Shown piece by piece: positions 50,224 to 61,682 of a stretch of DNA of 64,000 nt; within the stretch, counting starts at the first letter, position 1, and every line of letters starts with the position of its first letter. The stretch covers positions 21,473,883 through 21,537,882 of the forward strand of contig NC_092802.1 in the NCBI RefSeq assembly GCF_918797505.1. The letters run 5' to 3'. A model generated the notes under the pieces. That model was not told the origin of the DNA, ran no database searches, and worked only from the letters and a program-made list of their open reading frames with translations. The position numbers and the translations under genes were made by a program. Source of the stretch: Bemisia tabaci (Eukaryota; Arthropoda; Insecta; Hemiptera; Aleyrodidae).

Positions 50224-50538
50224 TGGCATGCGGCATCACGGCTATCACTCGTGGTCGAATAGCTCGAATCACTCAAAGCGCAGTGCAAAACCTCTCGTAA
50301 AACGGGAATAAAGCAGGTGAAATATCGGCTCGTGCGCCTCCAATGCTAACGAGCGGCAATACGGCTAACACTAATGGTCGAATAGTTATCTCATAGCGCC
50401 GTGCAAAATCTCTCAGAAAACGGGAATAGATCAAGTGAAATTATATCGGCTCGTAAGCCTTCAATTTCAACACGCGGCAATATGGCTAACACTTGAGGAC
50501 GAATAGTTGTCTTAAAGCGCCGTCTCTAAACCTGTTTC
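50224..50538. repeat. Tandem repeat, about 124-bp unit, 2.5 copies
   Basis: Units start at about 50,224, 50,349 and 50,469. Each has GCGGCAWYAYGGCTA, GGTCGAATAG-like and GCGCMGTGCAAAA-like segments, then AACGGGAATA and ATATCGGCTCGT in the first two. Confidence 0.85.
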
Positions 50539-50550
50539 AGAACCAGACTA

Positions 50551-50760
50551 CACCGAAAAAAGGAAGATGCTAATTTAACATTCTGGGTGTAAAAAAAGCG
50601 TGCAAGAAAGCACAAAACGCTGAATTAACCGCAAAAGCAGTTACTTTAGCAATATCAAGATGTAAAACTAACTATTGTGGCGGTTAATCAAGCGTTTTGT
50701 GAGTTCTCGTACACTTTTTAACATCTAGAATGTTACATCAGCATCTTTTTTTTTTCGATG
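50551..50760. mobile_element. CACTG-type MITE (fourth family)
   Basis: CACCGAAAAAAGGAAGATGC at left and GCATCTTTTTTTTTTCGATG at right, with inner TTTAACATTCTGG/CTAGAATGTTA and ACAAAACGCTGAATTAACCG with its inverse. TSD not clear (TA/CA). Confidence 0.7.
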
Positions 50761-51999
50761 CAAAAAAAATGTGTTTTTAAAGATTTATCGGCCACTGTTT
50801 TTGCAAGATATGTTTCCTCAGTTAAGTTCCAAGACGACGACAGTGACTTAGGAAATTAAAGGGGAAAAATGAAAAAAAATATGTACAGATCGAGAACCGA
50901 CAACGACGAGCGACCTCCTAGCCCCCGGCAACAATTCTGTTCGAATCCAACGAAATGAGATTAGCAAATTGAATTGTTCCACTGTCTTTGTTTTACCGCA
51001 CCGAGCTGCGAGATGATGGAGAGACCGGCTCCTCCGCGAATGCCTCAGACATACACAACTGCACACGCAACAGTAATAATTGAAGAATCAAACGGCCGAG
51101 ATACATGGAGGAGATTGGAACTCTGACCCCCACACAAGACGACGAAATGGCCTTTCTCGGCGGGCAAATTGAATAAAATGCCAGTCGGAACGGAAGAGCC
51201 CGCGACTGAATCGACGAGACTTTGAGTACTTTTCGGGCATATGGTCTTTCGTGTGTCCTTTCAATGAATTCTTACAAGATGATCCAATTGAAGTAAAACA
51301 GGTTTGTGAGCTTCAATTTTAAGAATGTACTGAATCTGGAATTCAAAGTTAAATGAACTTGTTTATGAATCTCTGCTGCTTTTGAATTGAAAGAGATGTT
51401 AGTTAGTTAGTTAGTTTGTTTGCTTATTTAGAGACATTCAGCATCTTAGGCTATCAATGTCTTTATACAAAGAATTTGGAGGATGGGTGTGAGGGATTCA
51501 TCGGCATAGCCAACGCTGTACGTACATCGCCGTTTTCCTGATAAAGATCGTAACTGTATGATATGTATTTCAACGTCACAAAATTTCAAACCGGAAAAAC
51601 GTCACCTTTATTAGGAAAATGTTAGGCATTTTTAAGTTAAAATTTCAGTAATCTTATTCCTGTTTATACGATAAAATCAGCAAAATATAGTACCAAAATA
51701 TCACAATCAAATCAAAGCAAAATTTTGAATTGATCGAGCCAATTTTGCACAAACCTAGAATTTAGTTACATTTTTATGTCTGTGAAACGACGATATTTGC
51801 AGCTACGTATATCATTCAAAGGAACTTTATTATCTAAATGCTCTTCAGTATTAAATGCCTCCCAATGCTCAATGCTGCCCATTCAATTCAACAAGTTCAG
51901 TCCAAACCATGCACGTAAATTAGACTCTTAAATTAGCTCCCCATTTGAGCCCGATTTCAGACGATATCTTTTATATTTAATTTTCACTTTCGCTCCTGA
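50761..51999. other. Intergenic DNA, nothing recognised
   Basis: AT-rich with a short GTTA run at 51,403-51,418. No credible frame. Confidence 0.5.
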
Positions 52000-52420
52000 A
52001 TCTCTTTCAAGAGCTCCCCCATTTATCCCCCTTCCCCCTTCCTCTTCTCCCTTTTTCCTTTTTCTTGTCGGATTTGTTCCCCTTCCGGCGGACGACGCTT
52101 CGGTCCGTTGCCTCGTTCCCGGTGTCGACTTGCAACGCGATCCGCGGAAAAAGTGGGCAGCACCTTTGCCAGATTTGGCGATTATCATTATTCACAATTC
52201 CCACCTTCGAGGATTGGGTTTTGACGCGAGGCGGCAACACTGCGTAGGAGGGATCCCTCGCTTTGATTTATCGTCCGCACTGCCTGTCCCCGACACTGCG
52301 CTGAATTTCGCGAGGACTTTCGCCGACTCCGGGAATCGGATTGAAAAATGGCGACGTTCGAGGATTATCCTCGCTTCTAGGGTTGTTTCACGTAGGTACA
52401 ATTTTCTGGCGAAATTTTAG
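52000..52420. other. Pyrimidine-rich then CpG-rich stretch
   Basis: A C/T tract (52,015-52,070) leads into CpG-rich DNA (52,080-52,350). Overlapping frames on both strands (60-96 codons) lack domains. Layout resembles a polypyrimidine tract before an exon, but no supported exon can be drawn. Confidence 0.3.
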
Positions 52421-52477
52421 GGATCATTGATTACGACTTTTCTCGCAAACTCACGCTCACAGATCAGCGAGCCAACA

Positions 52478-52983
52478 GTGTAAATTGATAGCCATAGACA
52501 AAGCTATAGACAAAGAAGACAAAATGAATATGGTAGGATCCTATTCGGATTGCATTTTACAAGAAGGAACCAAAAGCATTCCAATGTTGCTAGGATTGTA
52601 CAACTTACATTCTTTGCAACACAATTGCTGAAATCATGCAAAAAATTAAAACAAAGGTAATTTTCGTCATGAATTTGAGAGTAAAGATGAATCTTTTCAG
52701 ATGATCAGTTTATATTTGCGAGGTAAACAAAGTTGCACAAGCACAAACTTAGCGACATTGGAATGCTCTAGGTTCCTTTTTGCAAAATGCAATCCATTTG
52801 TGGAAGCGGGTGGTTGCAATGGACAAAGGAGATAGGTAATATACTAACTAACGGCAACCCTCGAGAGAATCTTTGATTAGTCCATCATTTTCTCCCTTAG
52901 TCTATAAGAAGTACCCATTTCAACCAATAGGATCGCTTCATACTCCCTGCGTCTTCTTTGTCTATAGCTTTGTCTATCAATCA
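52478..52983. mobile_element. E-family MITE copy 2, interrupted by F
   Basis: AATTGATAGCCATAGACAAAG at left and TAGCTTTGTCTATCAAT at right. Same interior as 55,137-55,391 (TGGAAGCGGGTGGTTG). Split by F at 52,547-52,795. Confidence 0.82.
52547..52795. mobile_element. F-family MITE copy 3 nested in E
   Basis: GGATTGCATTTTACAAGAAG to CTTTTTGCAAAATGCAATCC. It enters E within five bases of the spot where CACTG-A entered E copy 1. An ATT-like duplication is visible. Confidence 0.8.
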
Positions 52984-54002
52984 TAAGCAGCCCGCGGATT
53001 TGTTAGGAGGATTTATTTTTCCGTATTATAGTGGATCTGATACTCATTTCTTTGGTTTGAAATTGGGGCCCCAAAGCCCCAAACACAGAAAGGTATATAG
53101 TTGAAGCAGTAATGAAAGCTTGCTGCGAAATGTCTGAACTTCAAGGGACTTTTCCTGAATCGGGCTTTTCCAATGAGAGTAAACTTCATAGCTCAATAAA
53201 TATTATGCCTAGGGATACTTAGAAAAAAAAAAAAAAGAAAAAGAAAAAAAAAACGCGATTCTTGTGTGATGGGATCTGATAGTAACGTTCAAAAAAGGCT
53301 CAGTAGATTTGAAACTTTGATTGGAGGAAAAAAGAGTTTTAATTTTTGTACTTCCATCTCCCTTTGGACAAGACGTCATTTTTGGAGCAAAAATATTCTA
53401 TTCTTCCTTCATTTCATCCTCGCCAGAAGGAAAAAGAGCGATTCGAAGCCTTCGAAACTTTTCGTGGATTCTTTCTTTAAAATAACGAACGTACACGTAG
53501 AATTTTGAGGCAAGTTTTGGCTTGGCTACCTCGTCAAAAAAATAAGTGAGAGCGGAGATTAGTCAACGTCTAATGTAGTTCGACTGATGATTGTTAATGA
53601 CATTCGCTTGGTCTCTCTAACAATCGGCTGGTCGCAAGAATTTTCCTTGAAGGCACGCTTTGGAGGAAGAAATTAGTGGGAGCCATTACATAATGGATGA
53701 AAAGGATCAAAATGGCGAGAGAATAATTTAAGTTCCGATCGGTCGGCCAATCCCATAAATTGCACAGATTTATTTTTTGGGGTCGAACCCAAAGCGACTC
53801 CGAGACGGGCGATTTTTATTTATTAGGCGCGAAGTAGTTACCTGCAGACGCTGTGGCAAACAGCGCGAAAATGATAAATCGTTCAGAATTTCGAAGCTGC
53901 TAGACGCATACTTAATGGAAAAACCGTCGTTTTACAGAGGAGAAAACACAGCTAAATTTCAGCACCGCAAGATTTCTTCTCAGTAACTGCACTTTAACTA
54001 AA
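52984..54002. other. Intergenic DNA, nothing recognised
   Basis: Contains an A-rich run (53,223-53,253). The frames 53,266-53,508 and 53,777-53,986 have no domain. Confidence 0.5.
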
Positions 54003-54230
54003 AACTGGAAAAAAAAAACACATTGGATCTAGAGTCCAGACTCTTGAAAACATTGACAAGAAAAAATACTCATGATTCAATCGGATTTTTGCTTGAATCA
54101 AAACGAAATCCGCTTAAATTAAGAGGCTTGGTTCTTGATTTAAGCTAGATTCTGATTGAATCAAGAGTACTTTTTCTTGTCGATGTTTTTAAGAGTCTGG
54201 ACTCTAGATCCAATGTGTTTTTTTTTGTGT
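54003..54230. mobile_element. CACTG-A MITE copy 8, ends decayed
   Basis: AACTGGAAAAAA at left and GATCCAATGTGTTTTTTTTT at right. The final CAGTG is mutated or lost where it meets the FF element. Confidence 0.82.
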
Positions 54231-54237
54231 CTGACAA

Positions 54238-54507
54238 CGTGGCATGTCGTCACCTTTCGGCCAAAGTATAACAAGCGCCATGCGATGTTTCAAAATTTCC
54301 GCCGCTATTTTACTTTTTTACAGAGAAATTAGACAACAAAACTGCCTTAAAATGTCACTGGATTTTCTTTGTGCTGCCGATGAAATTCATTGAAATTTTC
54401 AAACATATTCAACCAACAATTTCCCTGTAAAAAATAAAATGGCGGCGGGAATTTTGAAACGTCGCATGGCGTTTGTGATACTTTGGCCGGAAGGCGACGA
54501 TGTCTGA
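54238..54507. mobile_element. FF palindromic MITE
   Basis: Arms of about 80 bp: GTCACCTTTCGGCCAAAGTA and GCCATGCGATGTTTCAAAAT at left, inverse at 54,430-54,505. Frames inside are arm shadows. Single copy. It begins within about 10 bp of CACTG-A copy 8. Confidence 0.82.
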
Positions 54508-55136
54508 ATTTCATTTGGTAGTTATCGTTACTCTTGGTTAAATTAACACGAAGCATTCAGATTCTCCTTGGATTTTCTCTGCAGGATGTAGCATATGTAC
54601 TCACAAAAATCAAGACAGAGAATCGCTTATGTAATTTCTTGTAAAAAAATAAACTATAAAATAATTTAGGCAACGTGTGATTAAATCTGTTCAAGTAGTC
54701 TCAATTTCACTGACGCCGATTTCGCGGATTTCGAACGTATCGATTTTGTGGAGGGAAGTGCGAGAGGACCTGAAATTAATTACGTATATTGTGTTTCAGG
54801 AAAAGGTCGTCATAAATTAGGCGAGTCCGGCTGATATCTGGCGATTTCGGAAATTTAATCTTTAGTTGTGAAGGATTGGCTGGCTCGCTTATAGAGTATT
54901 GATAGCTTGAATTGGAGACCGCATGTAGGTGTATGAATTACTGATGTTTTCATGATTTCACGCGCATTATGGATCAGTTGCGATTGTCAAATACGAGCTG
55001 GTCTGTTTTAAAAGTTCAATACTGATGGAGAATGGTTCGAAAGTCACACTGAGTATGTTTTAAATTTCTAAAATTGAAAACAAGTAACGTATAAATCAAA
55101 TCGCTTATCCTGCACCACATTACTTTCTTGCGGACT
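54508..55136. other. Intergenic DNA, nothing recognised
   Basis: AT-rich; the minus frame 55,016-55,291 runs into E and is not credible. Confidence 0.5.
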
Positions 55137-55391
55137 GATTGTTGAAATTGATAGACAAAGCTATAGACATAAAATACAAAAGGGATATGGAAGGATCCTA
55201 TTGGTGGAAGCGGGTGATTGTACTGGACAAAGGAGGTAGGTAATAGACTAAACTGACGACAACCCACGAAAGACCCTATAATTATCATCATTTTCCCTTA
55301 GTCTATGAGAACCACTTATTTCAACCAATAGGATCGCACCATACTCCCAACGCATTCTTTGTCTGTAGCTTTGTCTATCAATTTAACAATC
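55137..55391. mobile_element. E-family MITE copy 3, uninterrupted
   Basis: GATTGTTGAAATTGATAGAC to GTCTATCAATTTAACAATC, about 255 bp. This is the empty-site reference that dates the insertions in E copies 1 and 2. Confidence 0.85.
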
Positions 55392-56965
55392 AACCTGCTA
55401 GCTTCCAAATTGCGTGAAATACGAAAAATCACTTTTATCGTTGAAACAGGTCCTTGTTTGACTGACGCAGATCGTGGAGCTCCTGACATAATATGTCTGA
55501 TAAGGCCGCAAAGGAAATAAGACGAAGGAAAAGAAGAAAGGAGAGGAACTGGAAGAGGATGGAAAAAATTAAGTGGAGGAAGGAGAAAAAGAGGGAAAAC
55601 TTGCGAAAAGGAATTGTGAGAGGAAGAAAAGAGAAGAAGAAATTACGTGAAACAAAAATAATCATTGATGAAAATTTTGATAACAATATTGCTGGGCTGG
55701 GCGATGAAGAACGCGCAGCGAGGTAATTCTTCTGTCAAATTTAATTCAAGGAACGAAAAAGTAAAGATTGCGATCATATTAACGAGAAGAATTATGACGC
55801 TGGAAAATGCTGGGCGAAGATTGAATTTTTATGAATACTATTCTCAAAAATATGGCGGAGGAAGATTGTGAGTTTGTCTTTGGTATTTATTAAACTCATA
55901 ACACTTTGAGTGCAAAGGATTTAAATCGGACTGAGCGTAGGATACGCCCTAAACTGGCTTCAAAAGTTCATATCTGGATAAATAATGTCACCACTGAAAA
56001 AAAGGAATAATTCGCTCTCTTTTATTAAATCGATTCTTGGGAATTTCAGTGCGCACACCAGTATCCTTGAAGTATTACTTGAAATGTATGGTGATTTTTC
56101 ATGCACACTAAGCATTGAATAAAACATTATCAAGTTTTGAATCAATTGAGGGGCCGAACTGAACTTTTCGTGAACTTTTCATAAGTCAAAAAGATTTAAT
56201 GGAAATATCCTTCAGGCCAAGACTAAAGAACCATAAAAGTTGTGATTGCTATTTCGGAAAAGCGCTGGAGTACTTTTGGATCTGAAAGAAGCTCTTCGAT
56301 TACAATACTGAAGAAATAATAAGAATAGAATATACTCATTTGTTTTTCAACCCTATGAACCCTTTTTCGGCAGATCCGTAACTCATGATTCAGGATAATT
56401 TAAAAATTAACAGAAAAGCAACTTAAAAATTGAGAAGAGAGTGGCTCCTTTTTTGAGGATAGAGCCAATCCTCCTCGTATGACCACACGTCGTTTCTCAG
56501 CCAAAATAACGAAACTCTATTCCAAGGTCAAAAAGTTGCCTCACAAAATCAGAGTTTATACACAAGGACATGACTGCAATTTCAATCCCAAATTCCGCTA
56601 ATTTTAGGGTGTAGTCATAAGAAAAACTATAATGAAAATTTCAATTAGAAACGTCCCACACTTTTCTAGAAAAACAAAATATGAGAAATTTTGCAACGTC
56701 TAAACGAAGTTACGTTCTTTTGTCTGAAAAGGCAAAAAAAAGCAAAGGCCTCTATCCTCCTCTCATTAGCGACTCGTATCGAGAAATGCTCCGGCCTAGT
56801 CAAGTAGGAAGAATGCAAGTTTCGGGGCATATTTCAGAAATGACACACCTACGATCTACTCTCCCGTTCTGATAAGCTCTTTTACAAACTCGTCCATGCA
56901 CTTAACTCATTTCTGCTGAACTCGGTGCAATCGCTCAATAAATCCACGGTCCACGGCTGGACGCC
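55392..56965. other. Intergenic DNA with purine-rich strand
   Basis: 55,500-55,700 is strongly purine-rich on plus, giving a Lys/Arg/Glu-rich frame (55,493-55,726, 77 codons) and a Phe/Leu-rich mirror on minus. Low complexity, so not called. Nothing else recognised. Confidence 0.5.
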
Positions 56966-57804
56966 GCACAGTGGACGAGCTAATAGAAGAGGTCGGACAT
57001 GAAATTGATGGCTAAAATTTCAGAGTTTGATGTTTATTTCGTCAAAAATTCAATTTAAATGGGTGTTTCTGAAAGGTAATTTCATGAAAAAACCGATGAA
57101 GCCACTTTTAAACCTCCTTGCTTTATATTTTTGATAAAACAAGCTTTCAAAGCTGCCAGATTTTGTCCGACTTCTCCTAGTGACTCGCCGCAGAGTGTCT
57201 AGTTCTTTTCACTTTGGGAAATCCTGATTTTTCCTGATTTTTGACTGATGAATCCTGATTTCATAATTTTTCCAAATCCTGATCAAATCCTGATTTTTTG
57301 CGGAGAAAAATTAAAATTTCTGTACAAACGTATGCGAAAGCACAAAAAATCCGATCGGAGAACCGACTTTTCTCAAATCCTGATTTTACGACCGATTTTT
57401 CCTCAAATCCTGATGAAATCGGGATTAAAGCCTGATTGACCTCAACTCATCGATAGAATCGGGAAAATCGGGAAAATCCTGATGCAGAGTGTCTAGTTTT
57501 TTTTCATTTGGGGAAATCATGATCAAATCCTAATTTTTCTAATTTTTCACTGCTAAATCCTGATTTCATAATGTTTCCAAATCCTGAGTTTTTTGCGGCG
57601 AAAAATTAGGCAAATGTAATTTCACAAAAATAGCTCGATAAATTAATCCGATCCGATGGCCAACTGTTCTCAAATCCTGATTTTACGACCGATTTTTCCT
57701 CAAATTCTAATAAAATCGGGATTAAATCCTGATTGACCTCAAATCCTGATATAATCGGAAAATCGGGAAAATCCTGATGCTAGACACCCTGCGGTCCACT
57801 GTGC
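56966..57804. mobile_element. C-family element copy 4, interrupted by Q, body inverted
   Basis: GCACAGTGGACGAGCTAATA at left. The right terminus TCCACTGTGC is separated from GTGACTCGCCG by the Q insertion. The internal order is reversed relative to C copies 2 and 3 (AAACCGATGAAGCCACTTTT). Confidence 0.78.
57191..57791. mobile_element. Q element nested in C, two tandem units
   Basis: CAGAGTGTCTAGTTC at left and GCTAGACACCCTG at right are inverted ends. The interior is two tandem units (starting about 57,191 and 57,485), each AAATCCTGATTT-rich with ACGACCGATTTTTCCTCAAA. Similar single unit at 34,530. Frames inside are low complexity. Confidence 0.78.
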
Positions 57805-58107
57805 GGCGTAACACAGATGCACCCACACACGATTGCGTATCTCCGTTTCCGCAGGCGTTCTATGCGCGCACCCTAACCCGGGCCGGGTCCCGGATTCGCG
57901 TTTTATTCCGAAAGGTATAAATCATGCGGGTGTTTTCCGTCGGCCAGCGGCGGCGCGCGGGTGTCGGCGGACGTCAATTTCCCACCGTGGTACACATTGA
58001 TATGGATTAGTGATAAAAGAGCAAGTCACGGGCTCGTCCAGGCGCAAGGGGGCGACGTTGTCGGAATTCCGCATTTTTTGTTTGATCCGGAGATAAAAGC
58101 CCCGCTC
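57805..58107. other. GC-rich intergenic DNA
   Basis: Contains CGGCCAGCGGCGGCGCGCG near 57,940. No credible frame. Confidence 0.45.
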
Positions 58108-58865
58108 TTCCTCATTCAGGAAAGCAGTGCCCCCTTTCCATGTTCGTAAAAGTTCCGGGGCTCGGAACTTTTTGGTTCCGATTCTCCCACTCCATGACCG
58201 TCAAAAGTTCCGGAAAATCCAAAAGATCCGGAACATTTCGGGAACTTCAAAATTTCCGGGGAAGATTCAGGAAAATCTCAAAAGTTCCGGGAAATGGGAG
58301 CCTTGCAGAATAAATTATTTTTAAGGGGAGAGTACGGACAAGTCGGTAATTTTGAGGTTAGGTCATGGACCTTTTAGGGTCCAAAAGGGCAGTCAAGTCC
58401 AGTTCAAGCAATACGTAACGCACTAAGGAGGAGAGGGGTTTGAGCCAACGTTACGGTGCGTTATAAGGCGGGAGGGAGCACTGCTTCCTCATTCCGGAAA
58501 GCAGAGCCCTCATTCCATGTCCATCAAAATTTCGAAGATTCGGAACTTTTTTGTTCCAGTTTCTCCCACTCCATGACCGTCAAAAGTTCCGGAAAATCCA
58601 AAAGATCCGGAAAATTTTGGGAATTTCAAAATTTCCGGGAAAAATTCAGGAAAATCTCAATAGTTCCGGGAAATGGGAGCCTTGCAGAATATATTACTTT
58701 TAAGGGGAGAGCACGGACTGGTCGGTAATTTTGATGTTAGGTCATAGAGCTTTTAGGGTCCAAAAGGGCAGTCGAGGGCCCGTTCAAGTATTACGTAACG
58801 CACTTAAGAGGAAGGGGGGTTCGCCAGCGTCACGGTGCGTTACAAGGCAGGAGGGGGGGAGGGGT
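58108..58865. repeat. Tandem duplication, about 377-bp unit
   Basis: Units 58,108-58,485 and 58,486-58,865 share CTCCCACTCCATGACCGTCA, GTTCCGGGAAATGGGAGCC, TCGGTAATTTTGA and TACGTAACGCACT followed by CGGTGCGTTAYAAGGC. Followed after about 130 bp by a long A tract, which could make this a retroelement 3' end. No coding part is present. Confidence 0.85.
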
Positions 58866-58997
58866 CAAGCCCAGTGTCATGTGACAAATCCGAGTTGGGG
58901 AAAAAAAACTTTGAAAAAAACTTGCAAAAAATTGAAAATCTGCCCTTCCCGAATGAATCTTTTCGGTGCGTGACCCAGCCGACGCATCGCAAAATAC

Positions 58998-58998
<1 letters not shown>

Positions 58999-59038
<40 letters not shown>
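58999..59038. repeat. Poly(A) tract of 40 bp
   Basis: Uninterrupted A run after AAAATACC. Confidence 0.93.
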
Positions 59039-59039
<1 letters not shown>

Positions 59040-59537
59040 AAATTTCAGGTAGATTTCTCAGCGTTTTCTTAATTTTTTGAAGCCCCTATAACCGAAGTCG
59101 TTTCTTTATATGCTCTGTACAGGTAAAAACGAGCATGACAATAAAACCAGTGAGATTAAGCCCGGAATATCTACAGCTATGACTATGCAAAAATTGCAAA
59201 TTTTAAAATAGAGAATTTAAAAAAGAATTTTGCACTTCTATTGCATTTCATCCCATCATTTGTTCGGTTTTTTGAGGAGCCCGACAACACTGGTGCGCAT
59301 TCCGACCGTGTAAATCCCTCCACATCAACTCCCGGCGCGCATTATTTTTCATGATTTATTTATTTTACATTTTTATTCGCCCCTTTGCTGCTAATAGTGG
59401 AGTCGCGAGATTGCAGCGCGATAACTCCGATCAAATAATTGTGCGATCATTACTCCTTGTCAACGTTTGTCGCGAATCTGCAATTTTGATGAGAGTTTTC
59501 TCCGTACTTAAAACTTCATCATCGACGAAGCAGAATT
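59039..59537. other. Intergenic DNA, nothing recognised
   Basis: No credible frame or repeat. Confidence 0.5.
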
Positions 59538-59659
59538 GGACGCATTTCTGTCAAACGGAACTACGTGCATTGTGACGTGAGCCCTGTTGTGCATATATCT
59601 CTTATGGGTCCCAGGGCTCATGCCTGATGCGCATAGTTTCCTTTGACAGAAATACGTCC
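59538..59659. mobile_element. N-family MITE copy 6, TSD AATT
   Basis: GGACGCATTTCTGTCAAACG to TGACAGAAATACGTCC, AATT on both sides. Loop in the common orientation. Confidence 0.92.
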
Positions 59660-59955
59660 AATTCAGATTATTCACATCTAACGACTAATATTACCAAGGC
59701 TAGTATGCATATGCGCAATTTTTATTATTTCCCTTAAGTTTTCTATCTTGCGGTTCAAAAATAAAAAAGGAAACATGTAACACTCCCCCCCCCTTCCCGC
59801 GCATTGTCCAATCAGTGATTTTTCTTTAGACATGGCAACATTGTGAATAAAAGAATTTAGATAAGGCAGTCAGCCATAAAATGTCGATTGTTTTGCATAT
59901 GTTTAAATGGTCAAAGCTCAGTGCTGTCAGGTAGGCGAGAATCGCTCATGTCGAT

Positions 59956-60118
59956 CAGTGGCGTTGCGTGCTTTGCGATACATCGATGGATCTGCCATTT
60001 AAACCTATGGAAAAGGATCGATAAACAGGGTGTTCGCAACGAACACCTTAATAATCGATCCTTTACCAAAGCTTCAAATAGGGAAATGTCGGAATTCGAT
60101 TCACGCCTCGCGCCACAG
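59956..60118. mobile_element. hAT-L MITE, TSD ATGTCRAT
   Basis: CAGTGGCGTTGCGTGCTTTG to a decayed CGCCACAG. Flanks ATGTCGAT and ATGTCAAT agree 7 of 8. Loop orientation is that of the 7248 copy (GATAAACAGGGTGTTCGC first). Confidence 0.9.
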
Positions 60119-60624
60119 ATGTCAATTTACTGTAACTATAGAAAGTAAAGGTCTATGATTTTACAGATTTTTTGCGTTATTTTCTATTTATGTGAGATAA
60201 TAAGTCACCATCAACACACAACATTTTGTCGGTAATTACTTTGTCTCACGAGAAATATTCTCGAAAATTGAATGGAAAAATACAAGTAAATTTCTGAGAG
60301 AATTTCTTGGAGAATTCTTAGCACCACAACAGAGCTTTATGAATTGAGCTTAAAATTATTAAGATCTGATGTTTCATTTTTCCCGCCTTCGCCGTGTCCA
60401 ATCTCGAGTTATATTTTCGCAAAATTGTGAGAATTTTCCTCTCAATTAATGGACATTGTTCGCTACTTGAAAATGCCTGGCTGCAGGGTTTTGAGAGGTA
60501 TCGAACTGATAATTACTTGGCGTCACTACGTTGCCATGTCTCCGAAAAATCTTGCCTGAAATCTTATTTCGACTTTGATGCATTTGAGAAAGTAATGAGC
60601 TATGGCGAGGATGAATAATTTAAC
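60119..60624. other. Intergenic DNA, nothing recognised
   Basis: Plus frame 60,394-60,618 (74 codons) has no domain. Confidence 0.5.
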
Positions 60625-60764
60625 ATCGATAATTCCCTATCCCCATGTGAAGCTGTGGTAAAGAATCGACTATTAATTTAATTTATCTGATTATTATCAA
60701 TTATTATTAAAATTGATCCTTTTCGCAGATGAATTGATATATCTCAAAGTACGCCATGTCACTG
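60625..60764. mobile_element. Decayed hAT-L MITE
   Basis: GGTAAAGAATCGACTATTAA and ATTGATCCTTTTCGCAG, ending ACGCCATGTCACTG. Left end and TSD lost. Confidence 0.6.
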
Positions 60765-61237
60765 GTCCCAGTTTGAGATACCATTTCTATATAGATGCAA
60801 TTAGTGATGACGTTACGTTAGGGATTCATCATCATATCGAGCTGGATCGAAACAATAGCAATGACATAACCTCTTTCAATACTAACATTGAGAATGAATC
60901 GATGTATATCCCTTTTCTGTGACGTGGCACTAATAGCGTCTATACGGGAAGAGGATCATATGAGGGACTTGGAGGAAAAGGCCCATAAGTGCAGTTTTTG
61001 CTATTTCGAGAAATAAAAGTTTGAAGTTTCAAAATTAAACGGATCCTAATGGCGGAAAGAAAGTACAAACCCACTTTTTGATGCTTAAAAGTTGGAATTT
61101 GGGAGCGAATTTATCAAAGAATATGCATTAAGAGTAGTTTCACTTGAAATCATCATTATCTCAATTTATTCAAAAACGGCACTTATGCGCCTTGTCCTCC
61201 GAGCCCCTCATACGAGCCCATCATACCTCTTGGCAAT
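60765..61237. other. Intergenic DNA, nothing recognised
   Basis: Plus frame 60,713-60,922 starts inside hAT-L; no domain. No repeat otherwise. Confidence 0.5.
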
Positions 61238-61241
61238 TTAA

Positions 61242-61681
61242 GGTGATTCGATGGACGCCATATTATGTGTCAGAACGGCATGCGATATATCGTATCAATT
61301 GGTTCCATTTTTTCAGCCACTCGTCATTTTTCTCCAATTTTGAGATCGCAATTCTGTTGTCAGGAGACTAAAGCACTCACTTACCAATTTTAACAAAAAA
61401 ATTCAACGTAATAAAGGCGAGGTTTTTTTAGAGAGAAAACATCGCATTCGATACTGATATCGAAACTGCACTCGAATGCGATATTTTCTCTCTAAAAAAA
61501 CCACGCCTTTATTACGTTGAATTTTTTTGTTAAAATTGGTAAGTGAGTGCTTTAGTCTCCTGACAACAGAATTGCGATCTCAAAATTGGATAAAAATGAC
61601 GAGTAGCTGAAAAAATGGAACCAATTGATGCGATATATCGCATGCCGTTCTGACACAAAATATGGCGTCCATCGAATCACC
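61242..61681. mobile_element. TTAA-M palindromic element copy 3
   Basis: TTAA at 61,238-61,241, then GGTGATTCGATGGACGCC to its inverse, 440 bp. Arms nearly perfect. The right TTAA is missing because a decayed hAT-L lies immediately beyond. Confidence 0.88.
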
Positions 61682-61682
61682 T

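Noticed and set aside
49780..50229. Overlapping 115- and 140-codon frames on opposite strands
   Set aside because: Mirror frames in GC-rich DNA that begin at or near a B element; no recognisable motif in either.
55493..55726. Lys/Arg-rich 77-codon frame as a basic nuclear protein
   Set aside because: It is the direct translation of a low-complexity purine-rich tract, with a mirror Phe/Leu frame on the other strand.
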